64,000 bases of DNA from Apostichopus japonicus (Eukaryota; Echinodermata; Holothuroidea; Aspidochirotida; Stichopodidae), in NCBI RefSeq assembly GCF_037975245.1, contig NC_092568.1, positions 35,498,501-35,562,500 on the forward strand, read 5' to 3'. The notes below the pieces were generated by a model, which saw only the letters and a program-made list of their open reading frames with translations, did no database searches and was not told where the DNA came from. Of the stretch, positions 28,077-42,100 are shown in pieces. Both the position numbers and the translations under genes were made by a program. Position 1 is the first letter of the stretch; every line of letters begins with the position of its first letter.

Positions 28077-28620
28077 AACCCTGGATGTCAACATAATCGA
28101 ATCAACATCAATATGCCAAATTTAAATTCATGGTGGAATGAAATATCATATGGTCACCTTAGGGTTGGGTAAAGGGATATTGAGTGAGAGGTTAAGGGGA
28201 TTGAGCGAGGGGGTAACGATGACCAAGGGGTAACGATGACCAAGGGAGTGGCAACGTTTTTATTCATTGAAAAAAGTGAACTACTAAGGACCAAGCCTAT
28301 CCCACAGTTGTAAGATACTTGTTTTGGATAAATACAAAGATGGTCATACTTTTGAAGAAGTCGTCCAATAAAGAACCTGGGCATGAAAAACCAAACGACT
28401 GATCCGATCTCCACCCCCCTCCCCTGGGCATCGAGGTTGTGACATCACCCCCAAAATACCTACATTTAACGGTACAGTGTCAGTATTAACCCTTGATGTC
28501 AACATGTGTGGTGGGTGAGCGGGGGGGGGGGGTGAGAGGGTGTCAACCTCAATCTCACGTCCCATGATTTCCTGAAAAACATATGGTCACCTTAGGGTAG
28601 GTAAGAGAGGCAGGATGGAA
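28077..28620 (+). repeat. Diverged local duplication (ATATGGTCACCTTAGGG)
   Basis: ATATGGTCACCTTAGGGT occurs at about 28148 and 28582, each followed by GGGTAA/GGTAAG-rich text, and AACCCTKGATGTCAACAT occurs upstream of each copy (about 28077 and 28488). A shorter 18-bp direct repeat, GGTAACGATGACCAAGGG, lies at 28210-28246. Confidence 0.55.
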
Positions 28621-29018
28621 AGGAAATATAAATATGCTTATGTAAGTGCAGTACTTAACCACTTATCACTTACCAAAAGATGAAAGAAAATAACCATGGA
28701 AAGGAGGACTTGATGTTTTCAAATAATCAACATGTATTAGACTAAAACCTGGTGAGTTTATATACAAAGTGAAATTCATTAACTTCAATATCACAAAAGA
28801 ACATTATTTTTCACAGAATTCACTAAAAAACTGTGTAACACAACCGAACACTTGAATTTGCTGCTCCAGCATTCATGTTGACACAAAATGAAAAGCCTAC
28901 TCCCTCAAAATGCGTAATATAACTTCTTTTTCTTCTGGATTTGAGTCTGTATATTTGAGTCTGTATACTTAACCTTTCTTTTGTAGAGCCATACTTAACA
29001 ATCTACTACTGTGCTGTG

Positions 29019-30042
29019 TTTATTACCTTGAGTATTAATTGCAGACCAACCACCCCAAGGAGATTACACTAAGGAGATGAAGTTCTAAATTTGCAAAAAG
29101 CAAAGTTGCCAAAACACACAATATTATTTATATATTTAGAGCCATTTGTAGCGCAAGAAACCTATACTGGTAAACCGTACTGGCACCAATATGCCAGAAA
29201 GTAAACTTATGGTCAAGTTCAACACTAATTTTTCTGCCAGAGCCCAAGGGTTTTCCTCACTGAGACATTTAATTGACTTATTGGTCACTCGCTCATGAAC
29301 ACAGACACAGGTTTGAGATGGGGGGGGGGGGTTGGCCAGGACTTAGTGGAGCATTATTCACTGGTGCTAAAACTGCCGCCTGTGCCAGCACCACAACGGT
29401 GTGAAAATAATTGCTGGGAAAATTTTGGGTACATGGCTCCCACCACCACCCTCCTCATGGTGTTAAGGAATTAACATACTAGCATTTGGTACCAATGCTG
29501 GTGACATCTTACAAAGTTGTTATGATTGGAGACAGAACTTACACAATCCTGCACCAATATAAAATCATACAAAACAGGCCCCTATGTTCTGCTCATCTCT
29601 ATTCTGATAATCAAGGCAAAATATCGATAAAAGATATCATTTGAGCTAGCAGGAATTAATACACTTCTTCTGTACATTTGATACACTGTTTTGATTTCAT
29701 TATAAAGCAGAAACCCCATAAAAAGAAAAAGGAAAATCCATCAAACAGCTGTTCCAATGTCACATCTCCATTCTTGTTTGGAGGGAGTTCAAACCTAGAA
29801 GTTAAACACTCAATAATATTTAGTGTACTGTACAGAAACTTCTATCGTTGGCCTTTATATTTGATTATTTCAATATAATCAGCATGGGTGGGGGGAGTGG
29901 GGTGGAGTGGCAGTTGAATGGGAGGGGGGGGCTGCATGACATGAAGCACAATTTGACTAATTAAACATCACATTAAAAAGAAGAGACTAATAATGCATAA
30001 AAAAATAAGAACGGCCACCGGAGAGGCAGTGAGGTTTCTCTT
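29019..30042 (-). other. Probable hnRNP L 3' UTR
   Basis: Downstream of the stop codon there is no further coding. The first clear AATAAA I see on the minus strand is at 29019-29024, about 1 kb past the stop, so the 3' UTR may end just below it. The interval also holds G-rich tracts at 29881-29931 and 29321-29332. No transcript evidence is available, so the end is uncertain. Confidence 0.35.
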
Positions 30043-30101
30043 TTAAGATGCTGACGGACTGTTTGAAAAGCAGAGCTTAAAGATGTACGGCCATCGTCCA
30101 C
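30043..30101 (-). CDS. HNRNPL: hnRNP L coding exon 16 (C-terminus and stop)
   Basis: Encodes SGRWPYIFKLCFSNSPSAS and TAA. This matches the conserved hnRNP L ending, where the last strand of RRM4 is followed by a few residues. Acceptor GTTTTTGCAG|G. The exon continues as 3' UTR toward lower coordinates. Confidence 0.93.
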
Positions 30102-33100
30102 CTGCAAAAACAGAAATAAAACAGAGACGTATTAGATGATCCTTGCCAATCACTCTCCTGCATACAGTTTTAACATCTCGATGACATGTTTAGTCACAAA
30201 TGGATATACTGGTCCAGAAAAAGTTCAATAAAAAATATAACTCAGAAGTAGGTTTGGCTTTCTGGTTTATAATATAACCTTGCACCTTGAGAAAACATTT
30301 CAATGCAGGAATGAATGGTCCAATGAACAATATTTTTAAACAACCATTTTGATGAGTGAATGGGGAGGGGGGACTGTAGCATCTCTCTTGGGCTGCAGGA
30401 GAAATGTGCATTTTCTTTACCAGAACACTTGTACCAAGACCTTCACAGATTGTATCTAAGTTTTCGTTTTTGTTTGTAAGACTCAGAAGGTTTGAAATAA
30501 GTTAGATATATACTTCTTATAAGTGGTACTGGATGGAATATGCCACAACCGACTTCTGTTCTTTTTAACATGGATGGATGGATGTTTTTCTACATTGACT
30601 TTCTCAATATGGATGGATGCTCAAAGAAGGCATGTACAACAAACAGAATTGAATAAAACCTATTAGGAATACTTCATTCTATGAATTTTGAAGTTTTCTT
30701 GAAGTTTACATATCTGTGGCAATGAAAATGTTGTTACAATCTTCTATTAGACCTACTAAAGGCAGCAAACGCTTACCACATGGCAAGCAATGTATGAATT
30801 ATCAGTGTTAATAACGCATCCTTTCTTTGCGGCTTGTGTAGCAATAACACTTGTTTTTTATCTTAATCGACCCTAATGATCTACAATCTAATATGCACAT
30901 TACCATGAAAAGTTATCAAAGAGATGGTTTAAGCATCGGCGGCGATTATTTCACCAGTTCATATCACCCTTTTTATTTATATGTATATATATTTATAAAT
31001 ATATATCTATATATAAATATATATAGTGTATTTAATGAATCTGAGAGACTATCCAGATTGTGGTTATTTAGAGGGGGGGGGGGGGTTGGGGGGTGGGGAC
31101 AAGACTACATTGACATCAATGACTCACTGACTGAACATTCTACAGACTTTAAAAATATCTCTAACCTGTCAAGGTCAAACCTGAAATATATGAGCATAAC
31201 CAGATCTCTCCCCTTTGATAAGTGCCTGCCCTCTTCCAGGAACATTTTGAGAATGGAACGGGTGCCCCATAGGTAGAACTAAACATTTGTTCTTAGAGAT
31301 TTGTAAATCTGACACAGCATATTTAATCTTTTTGTTTCAATCACACATTCCGCAAACCCCAAAGATGTCAAATATACAAGTCTTTGCCTTTCATCCGCCG
31401 TCTAGCTATTGTTTCTTTGAAGAAACCAACACTTCTTTAAGGTTAAATATTTTGTTTGTTTATCAAGATGACATCCCGATTAATTCATTCTCTGATAATT
31501 TTGATAAATGATGATATAAATACCATACAGGAGACACAAACCCAACTTTAATCATTAGATTTACATGATAACAATCATTGGTCATGAACAACAACTCCTC
31601 AAACAGCTAAGAATAATCTTGCTCAGTTTGGCAGATATATCCTACTTTGATATTCATCCCTGGGAGCTATCCTTTTATGCATCTGTAATGTTTAAGTGCC
31701 ACACCATGTTCTTGAATAATTTCACTTTTTGTATTTGATTTTCTTTTCATATTTTCGGTAGAATATTTAGCAGTTGTAAAACTGAAGCCAGCAAGCCAAT
31801 CCCATCATTAGGTTATGGCAAGAGGTTCAACATTTTAGATTCAACAATTGCAAAACCCCTTCTCAATTAACAGGAAAAAAAAAACTGAATTTATAATGCA
31901 AGAAAAAAACACACACTAGATTTAGCACATTTGGCTTGATAATGTCATATTTAGACTTGCTCAAGTCTTCAGCCATGTGTGCAAAGACACATTAAACCAG
32001 TGATATCTCCCAAATGGAACAAGCTGTTGTTGGAGGTTTCATGATGACAGTCATTGCTATCACGTAGACCTACGATGACGGATGGGTTTACACCACCTTT
32101 TATAATATTTCTTGTAACGATAAAATAAGTTGGAAATTACTAGATTTACTTGGGTTTTCCATGGTAGTGTGGTTGGCAAGGACAAGGCCCTCTATGGCTC
32201 TGGATCGATCGGTCCATTCCACCAACCCCGTCAAGCTCTGGGCGTCCACTGAAGGGAACAATGAAGAAAGCTAACAGTAAGGTTAACTGTTCATATCAAC
32301 AAAAACGATGACAATTCTGGAAAGGGTTTCATATATTTATGAAGGCATATAAAAAGCTTGTGACAGTTTGGGTATACATTGTGGTGGAATGGACACATTT
32401 AAGCGATAAATTCCAATTGGTTTGTAATTTTTTTTTCTCTCAAGATTTTACACCCTTGTATGGACCTGGAGAGGTAAGATGTTATTTTTTTGTGACGATT
32501 CCAAATTCTAACATGAGACTAGAAATAGGATTTCAAATATATTAAATGAATTGTAACATGATCTTGGGTAAATCACCTCACTAAAATTAACATGAACTCT
32601 GGCTCCTTCTTGATACAGATACAGATCTTAGGCACGGCCTCCAAGGTCAATTATGAAACAAAGAATGGCCATAAATCTGTTCCTGTGACTTACTTTTGGA
32701 TTCAAATAGCTTCACTGCAGACGGCTCCTCGGCTCCAGCGTTTACGAAAAGCTGTCATGGAAGGATGAAGGAAAAAAAATATGCAAAGAGTGGCTTTGAA
32801 GCAGTAAGATTTCATTATTTAAGCTGCAAAAAGCAGATTCTACTTTTCACCAGGCTCACTCACAGTTGAGTAGCGCATTGCTCTGCTACACCAGTACATT
32901 TGTTATGGAAATGTTTTAGGTGAAAGCTAAAGACTTCTACTTGTTTTAAAAGAGTAATTAAATTTTTAAGAGTACAAACTTTGATCCTTATAAGAAAATT
33001 ATTAGGAGCACAAAAGACGTTAACATGTTAAACGATGATCATAAGATTGACTCTATTCAACTGAGATGTTTTTCTGCCAATGCAGCATTGTCTGTGATCT

Positions 33101-36100
33101 TTGCCGTTAGTCCTATACCAACACACCAACTAATTGAAAGGTAAATCATTCAAAATTTGCCTGTGTTTTCTAGCTTTAATGGAATGGAAACGTGGTAAGA
33201 TAGATGTGTCAATGAGGAGCCTTCCAGTGGATCAGCTACATACAAAACCATACAAGTTCAACGGTAATTTGTAGAACTAAGGCATGCTCTTAGGTACTTT
33301 TGTTTTAGCCAAAATGAGCTCAAACTAGTGAGTAAAATATGACTGTGTTCAATGCTAGCAATTTTGATGCCAGGACAGTTTTCTGTGAGTCAGAGCACTG
33401 CCATACCGATGGGAAGGGAGCTCTACTGAACTTTTCGTTCTAGGCAAAGGTGTGAACTGTGAACTGATTTAAATTGTACAAAACATGACGATATATGGGC
33501 CTGTAGGGACAACAAAGCCACAATTAGTTTGTTAGTCATGAAACAGACACTAGTGGGGGAGGGAACCAAAAACAGAAACTAGTGAGCTTGGGTACCAAAA
33601 CAAACCAGTGCTCATTCAAAACTGTCCAGTATTCACTAGGTGTGTGCCTGTATTTGGGAAGAAACATCTCTTATAGGAAGTGAACAAAAGGTACTTTGCT
33701 GGTGTGGTGCAGCAAATGGGAACCATGATTTGGATTCATGTTTCTTTCGCCTATATTAATATCCCAGTAATCTTGAATATAATTTTGACTTCCAAATGGC
33801 ATCATTTCATAAGCTTTATCATTGGGCCTTCAATTGTTACCTTTTCTTCCTTTGGGTTTATAAGATTTCATTCTGTGGTTATTATTACCTACCCCCTTCC
33901 CTTAATCTTCTCTTTGTCCCTCCACTGTTTATCTATTACCTCTCCTCTTCCCCTGTTGGTTTCTTTCTTTCTTCTCTCCATCCCTTGTCTACTAATCCCC
34001 TTACATCTATCTCTTTGTGTTCACCATGCTCATTAACCTGTCTGTATTCTGTTTTTTTGTCCCTTCTGTTACTGTTACTTGTCATTTAGCCTTTGAAGAA
34101 GATCCTGCTAGGATCTAAGGCCAGGCCAACTTACTTTTACATGTTATTATTACCTGTTTGATGGTCTCCTCCGTGCTCTCGGGATGACAGTTGTAAAAAT
34201 GAAGCACTGTACCAGGTCGCTGGATTCGTGCGAAAAGTTAAGGACAGAACTACAAGAATACATTTCATAAATTTCTTCATACGAGGTTACAATGGACTAC
34301 AAGGTGCTCTATAACAGCTAAATAGTAACTCTCTTTTAATCAAACACAGCAGACCGTTTTATTATCGACTGTTTTGGGTTTGAAATTAAATGAAATATTC
34401 TGATAACCACTGCATCTAAAAATTGGTCAAACTCCCAGTTTTATTCACCAAAAAGAAGGTTCCTGGGCAAGTAATTAATGATTCCATTCGATTCTCAATA
34501 TTTTGTTCTGACTAGTCATATTTAATAGACTAAATTGACTGTGAGATTTCAATAACTGAAATGCAATCGCAAAATTGATCAAATTCCAACTCAAAACGCT
34601 TGTTTGCTAATTATATGCAAATTAGATCAACCATAATTAATTATGTGCAAAAGTGTAATAGCATCATTGTAAAAGTGTTTGTTAAAACTGAAGAGATATT
34701 TATTTTGGAAAGATCAAATCTTTCAGACAAACTGAATTGATTTTTTTGGTTAAGTTCTTAACTATCTATTGCAAAACTAATTACACACTATTGTGTACTC
34801 AGAGTATTTGCTAAGTGTAGACTTTAGTTTTGCAAACACTGCCACCTTTATTTAACTTCTACTTTGAGGACAATTGTATATTTATGTTGCTCGGACCGAG
34901 CCATGCAATATATTTACGCATAATTTGAAATCCCTCAATCTAACTGACAGGTCTTTGCAGATAAAGTCATTTGGCTGCAGCTAATTAGAAAGTTATACAC
35001 CGTTTACTGCAATGCACACATCCCACATTAAATGTAATGTTTTATTTTTCCACTGGAAAATATTTGCAAGTTTTCTGGCAATTAAATTATCCCGGATGTG
35101 ATTTTGTTGTATTAATGAATCAGTTGTTGTTTTCAGGCATTTAACCTCCTTTTAACAGTTGACTCCATTACCACAAGATTGTGACAAATTTGACACAAAC
35201 TACAGATTCTAAGCCTACAAGATCCATCTCTGTGATGGCGGCAAAGGATATGATTTTTGGCTGCTGCTTGTTCTGTCATGAATCTGTTGTTTCGGTTTTT
35301 GCTATAGTCCTTAAAGGCTGCGCTACCATCAGGGAGTTCCCCTGCCATAGGGGGAGATGCCAGGTATGTTTGAATGGAGAACCTGGCAGATAAAAAATAG
35401 AAAATAAAACAATAGAAATACAACTTGTGGAAACAATATTGGTGACTTACGCTATTTGTTCTTGTACTATTTACTCTCATTTATGGGGTCACAGATATGG
35501 AGGTAATCAGTGGATTAGGGAGGGGTGGGGAAGAAAGATTGGAAGGGGGTAGGATAACACTGACAACATTTATTGTTATACTAAAACTTGCCTGTTATCT
35601 AACTAATTACTGCAACTTGATATTCACACATATATTCACTGAACAACTATGATCAAACAGCTTAAACTTGTTAAGAAAATCAAACAGTTTAAAGCTACTT
35701 TCACAAACTGTTTCAATATAAATTGCATTTTAAATATGCATTTAAAGCTGGTTTCACATGGTGTGAAAAAATTAAAAATTGAATTGTATGGTTTGCCAAC
35801 CTATGAAGTTACCAACTGGCAAGGTAGGACCTATCACCTCGCAAGTCACATAAGGTTAGGTCACGTACAAAAAAAAAAACCATCAAAAATTGTACAAACG
35901 AGCAGACAAAGTTACATACTATACACAACATGAACATGCTACAGTTTAAGGGCCTTTGAACGATAAATCATGGCCCACTTCCAATAAAATATTGGTCACT
36001 TTTGTATCCAACCTTAAACCACTCAACACGAGTTACTACATACAGCTTATGCAATTGGAGTCATTATCAAAGTGGTTAAAATTAGAAACAGTGTAGTCAA

Positions 36101-39100
36101 ATATGTCCTCCTTATGACAAATTTAGCATCTATGCACATTGGGCTATTTTTGAATTTTATTTGGTAATAATTCTAAAACCCAGGGGGGAAATAAAGGTAT
36201 GCAAGTGTTAGGCCCTAACAGACTATTTCTTTCCCCATGAGTATGGTATGTTTCAAATATTAACACTGCCACGAATCGTCCAGGCTGTAGTATGTATATG
36301 ACTGTATGCATGGGTAGTAGTAATACTATCTTCACTTGTGCACCTGCATCCATGTTTGCACAACTCTCACAAAGATTCACTAAGTCAACAATTTCACAAA
36401 CTAATGTATACACATCAATTAGAAAGTAACTACCATCAAGCCATGGACATTTATAACAGTTTGACATGGGACTTTTATCTCAGAATTGTGAAAAGTCTGA
36501 TATTGAAAATTGGAATGTATTTAGATCTCCTCATATGCACCCAAATAAGGCCTACTCCTCCACCCATTTCCTTCACATCCTCTGACAATACCATCTGAAT
36601 TATCATCACCTATCACCAATATCATAACCCAAACACCGACAACGCTCTTCAGTATAAGTTTGCCACTTACGCAAGTTGGACAGTCTTGTCGAAGAACTGG
36701 ATGTTACTGAGGTTAGAGATCGCTCTGCCAACCATGTGAGGGTCACCCATCTCCACCATAGCACACCCTGGTTTGCTCTTCATGAACTTGATCTGCAGAA
36801 TAACGGAATACTCCCAAGGTTAGTACTTTTCGATAAATCTTTTCCCCCGTTTCCAGGGCGGGACCAATTCCTGTGAAGAACACAGCCTAGTCTGCTGGAG
36901 AAACTAGGGGCCACTTAATTGTAACCAGGGGCCATTTAGTAATTTTTAATTTATCATTTAAACTCCTTATAATAATTATTAAACTATCAATGTGGCTTCA
37001 AGGTTTCATGCATGATTTTGTCAAGAGTGGCTATTTGTCTTGGGAGCTAGCCTCGGTCCACATTTAATTTTTTTGGGAGGTGGGGGGGGGGGGGAGTAGT
37101 GGAGTTAATGTCACGTTAACCTCAATCACTACAAAATGTGTGGGGGGGGGAATGGAGTTAAGGTCACGTAAACCTCAATCACTACAAAATGTGATCTTAA
37201 ATCATTAACAGCAACTATCGAGAGTTCACCCGTGTATTTGTAAAGGTTGTGACCTAATTCACACATCCTGTAACATAACAGTAACATGTACTTACACAAC
37301 CGTCGAAATAACAGTCACATTTAAAACCCGCAGCAACATTTAAAAACCCAATTTAAACAATAAACATTTTAAGCCTGCTATAAAGAATTCATTTATAGCT
37401 GTGTTTTGCCTTGGTTAATGACTTTCTTCACTGTAAAATACCCTTAAATTAAACAACGACCATTTGACTTCTCCCTACTAGCATGATATTCAAATAATAA
37501 TATGCTATGTCAATAAGTTTAATGTTACAAAGTTTCATTTACATGTCATGTACCTTTAATGTCTTTGCCTATGTAAGTTAATCATCTATGTGACACTGGT
37601 TCACCCTGAAATTATTTTTTCAGCTATCTTAACATGCTACCTCATTGGGCATAGTAAGACCACATTCAATGCAATAACTTCTCAACCTGAAATTCAATCT
37701 CATTTAGACGATCAATGTTTCAACTTATTTTATTTCAACACACGCTGTGGAAAATTCAATTCATGCGAATATTAAAATCCATCTCAATCCATTTCCAACC
37801 TATTTTGGCCAATTGTTCAACATATTTATTCAATGGAAAACCTTCATGGCTATACTGTATTCACAACCATCTGTAACCTGGGTACAACTCACTTACAAAT
37901 GTTTTATTTACATAGAGCAGCTGAACAGAACCAACCGCATGACACCATATGATCAGTAAGCTGTTATTAATGATACTTAGAGATCAAATTTGCACTGGGC
38001 AGCTGGTTAACCTGAAAAAGCATTTTTATGTCAATAGTGAATTGCGCTAGTATAATAAATTGCACCACAATATGTAACACCTTTCCACAGGCACAAAATA
38101 CTATATCCAATCAAAGATTGGATGTTTGGGAACTGACATGTCACAATCCACCAATGATTAGCTTAAATTCTTAAGCCTTGAAAGGGCCTGGATTAGAAAA
38201 ATTATGACAGGTTGATGAAAATGTTGTTATAGGTGGTAGTACATTTTTTATTTTGAGTTTAATCACGTGTGACAACTACTTTTGTAGCAAAATTTGCTTA
38301 GTTACGCAGGCAACTTCATAAAAACGGAGAGAAGATGCTAAGCTAAATTTAAAAGACTTCTGCTTTCCAACTACTGTGCTTGGTCAAAACTATCTTTCCT
38401 ATGTCCAAAGATATTACTGTGAAAAACAGATATTCTTCGAGCTTAAGGATAGAAAGGATTAATTTATAGGGTCCTCTTTCTCTGGGAAGTACTTGAAAAC
38501 TTGGATGATGATTATTCAGTGTTTTTTATCAGCTCCTTGTTTGAAACTATATTTATAGATGTTGTCCACCTGCCTGTCTTACCTTCTGCACTTTTAATTT
38601 TGCACTAAGCTAAGTTTGTAGATTCCTAGCGCTACTCAACCGAAACGAAAGATTTAAATACTTTACCTTCCAGACGTTGCCATAGAGACAGAGGAGATTA
38701 AAGAGTCGGTCGCAGTTCATCTTGTCGGGGTCCATCCCGTACACCATCACAACATGACTGCCGTTCCCGACTTGGTTGGGCATGTTTTGAGGAGTCGGCT
38801 GTAGACCGTACTGGTCGTGGCCACCACCGCCATACTGTTCGTAGTCGTCGTATTTATTATGCATGCCGCCATGGCCCGCGTATCCTCCACGACCGCGTCC
38901 ACGACCTCCCGGCCCTCCACGGAATCCTTGTTGCTGGTAGCCATGGTCTTGATAATTGGGTGGGAATTGTCCCCTTGGACCTCCTGTGTACCAAGATAAG
39001 CAATGAAGTAAACAAGAACTGCCCGTTCATTGGCACTTACTGAACAGCTATAGCTACATATAAAGTCATTTCTTTGCATTCAAGTAGTGAGATTTTGAAA

Positions 39101-42100
39101 GCCATCAGACATGTTTACAGCCACCCTCCAGGTAAATTAAATTGCTCAGACTGCCATTCCAGTTTTCTCAAAATGATGATACCCAAAGAATTTGAGAAAG
39201 TCTTCACTGAGCACAGACAAGTTTTTTGACAACTGCAAGAGTCCTCTCGGAAGGAAAAATGTGGTATAAGATAACAAGATTTGAATCACCTGTTCCTGCC
39301 CAGGTACTATACTCTATTACTGTAAATGACTTGGAGGAGTTCTTGACCAGCTAAACTAAATCATAACTAAATCATCTTTAAACTTTCTAACATAATTTGA
39401 ATCTTTTGGTAACCTTCACAACATTTTACTCCATGACGTATACATTCACTACCATATGCTCTAGTGATCACACACTGAACTGTGTGACCAAACACACTGA
39501 ACTGTGTGACCAAACACACTGAACTCTGTGATCACACACACTGAACTGTGTGATCACACACACACTTAAACTGTGTGATCACACACACTGAACATCAGTC
39601 TCCAGCAAGTCTCAAGTAGAGACTTGTCCTGACATTGATCTAAACACTTACCACCAAACCTTGGAGGTGGTGGACCCCTCCTGACGGTGGGTCCATTATG
39701 GAGGGGTGGCTCTGGGGGGTCATCGAGCAGAGCAGGTCCTCTTCCTCCACGGGCTGTTGGGTAAATTATGAGATAACAAAAGTTAAGAGAACGGAAGTAC
39801 AACAGAGGAAGTCGATCATGGCCCGATTCATACGACAAATCTTCAAAGGTATTTTTCAAATCAATCGAAGATGAGTATCTATGCAAATGTGTGGATGCCT
39901 CTAAGTACAAATTTAGTACAGCAATGAAGCCAACAAATTCATATAATTTGTGCTACTTGTTTAATCTCATCTGTCTTTGTAATGTCTGATTGTTACGATT
40001 GATTGATTGAAAACAACTTGAAAGTATTAGTAACAAAGGGGCAAATGTATATCACTCCAAGAATTATTTCACAATTAACTTCCTATGTATACCATCTTAA
40101 AGTGAGATAATCCTGCATTAATATAAAATCAAACTGCATGGGGCAACTGGAAGAGAAATCTACAACAGTACTAAAGTGGAAAACATCTTTCAAAACACTA
40201 CATGAAGAGAGACGAATGAGTGAGAGCAAAAGAGAGCATTAAAAAAATGCAGCAAATACTGACATATTTTAATCAGCATATTTAAGTGATTTGAGGTTTA
40301 AATTTGACAAATCATTCCCTCCATAAAATAATGTCAATTATTGTAATCAAAGAGGCGCATAATTATGACTACTGGTGACACCATCTGTCATAAACATTAA
40401 ATTCATAAAAAAAACATGAGAAAAATTGAGACCGCATGACTCCTCCAAACTCAAGAGGGTTGACAATGAAAGCCATGAACCAAGGGGAAGGAAACTTACA
40501 ACTTTTCTTAGCTTTACTCTAATGGAAGGTCAAACCTCCACTGCAATTGCATAAGAAATTGAATAAGAACGAACATAAGAGATAGTCAAACAAGGATTCA
40601 ATGCTACGCAACTTTCTAAACTGTGTCAGGAAAGTAGGACAGCCTGAGAAGGAACCTCATAGTTTCATATCGGAAATTTGTGGTGCTGTGCCTCAGACTT
40701 TATGAAAGGAAATTGCAATGAATGATAAACATATCGTTATCAAATGTAACATGCTTTGTAGAGGGAAAAAAAGTATCATGAGATATTAAAAAACACATAG
40801 CTGTAAAAAGGTGGAACAAAAAAACAAGAAAGAAAAGAGTCTTTTTCCCTTTTTTTTCTTTTTTTGTAAAGATGGAAGGAACAAGTGGTAGAGAGTAGAA
40901 TGTTGTATCAAGACAAAAGAAGAGACAGTTACATGTTAAGTCATTGTAAAGCAAGTTGATGAGTCTATTAGGTTTTTTTAAGGTAACAGTGACAGAGAAT
41001 TGTAACAAATTATACATTGATAACGTTTATTAAAGTAAGACTTTGTACAATGATGATTGAGTTTACATGTATATAATATATGTATATATATGTCCAATTT
41101 GATCATTTTGAGAAAGGGAATAATTTAGTGTTCTTATTTTGTGAAGCAACTTTCTCAGAACATGATGAAAACACTACGAGTAATGTGTACAACAACTGCT
41201 ATACATGTTTGCAGGGATGTGCTCACATTGGGCGGCACCTGGCGGCTGCGCCCAGCAGTATTTTAACCATTTGCGCCCGGCACTTTTTTTGATGATAATT
41301 TAACAAATTTTTCCATAACCAAAATCTGGGAGAATACATGGCACAGATTACCAAAAATAGCACAACCTATGCATACTTCATGTGCAAAATTTGTCCAGTG
41401 GGGAGGGGGTAACCCACCCATGAGACCCCTCTCCCAGGGTGTGGATCACACTACCGCACAATCTGCCCAGCACTCAAATATTCCTGAGCACATCCCTGTG
41501 TTTGGTTCTTTGTATGGCAGTTGTTTATTTTACATAGCATTTTGCTATGCTAGTATCAGATCTAGACTCTACCCTGTAATATGACAAATAATCACTGCCC
41601 TAGTGTTTGTAAAATCATTAACGTGATAAACTGTACATTGATGATGGTAAGAGTTTCAAGTTCCAAATATCACACAGAGAGCTTACAGTATAGATATAAC
41701 AAATATGTATTATGCGTTTTGTTCAAAGTCAAAATTATTTCTTTTCCTTATTCCTTATCCGATACAGAGATCGAAAGTGTAAAAGCAATTGCCAAGTGTG
41801 GACTACCCTATAGTTCATCATACAATGGACTTCTTGGAAACCCAAATGAAACATTTACAATACTCACTGAGTAACATGGTTAATGAAATCATTCTTTTTG
41901 AGTTACAACCAAATCAATGCATGCAAGGTTAATTAATGTAAATTATTGTACAGTAATTAATGATTAATGTAAGTGTTACGTAATACATGTAGAGTAGAAA
42001 TCATCAAATATGAAATGATACAATGTTTACTCAACTCACTAATGTATGGTAGTACCATTTTGGGATCTTAATGATGCTCTTTCAATAAGTCCTCTTTAAT

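Noticed and set aside
30851-31276. 141-codon plus-strand frame
   Set aside because: Spans a TA-rich segment and a poly-G run, with no family resemblance; located in an hnRNP L intron.
33680-34036. 118-codon hydrophobic frame that looks membrane-like
   Set aside because: Hydrophobicity comes from a pyrimidine-rich tract (Leu/Ser/Pro/Phe codons), not a real membrane protein; no splice or start context.
35649-35933. 94-codon plus-strand frame in hnRNP L intron 11
   Set aside because: AT-rich, no recognisable motif, inside an intron of a well-supported antisense gene; looks like chance.
39469-39594. CRISPR-like regular repeat
   Set aside because: Units are contiguous with no spacers, in an intron of an animal gene; it is a minisatellite.
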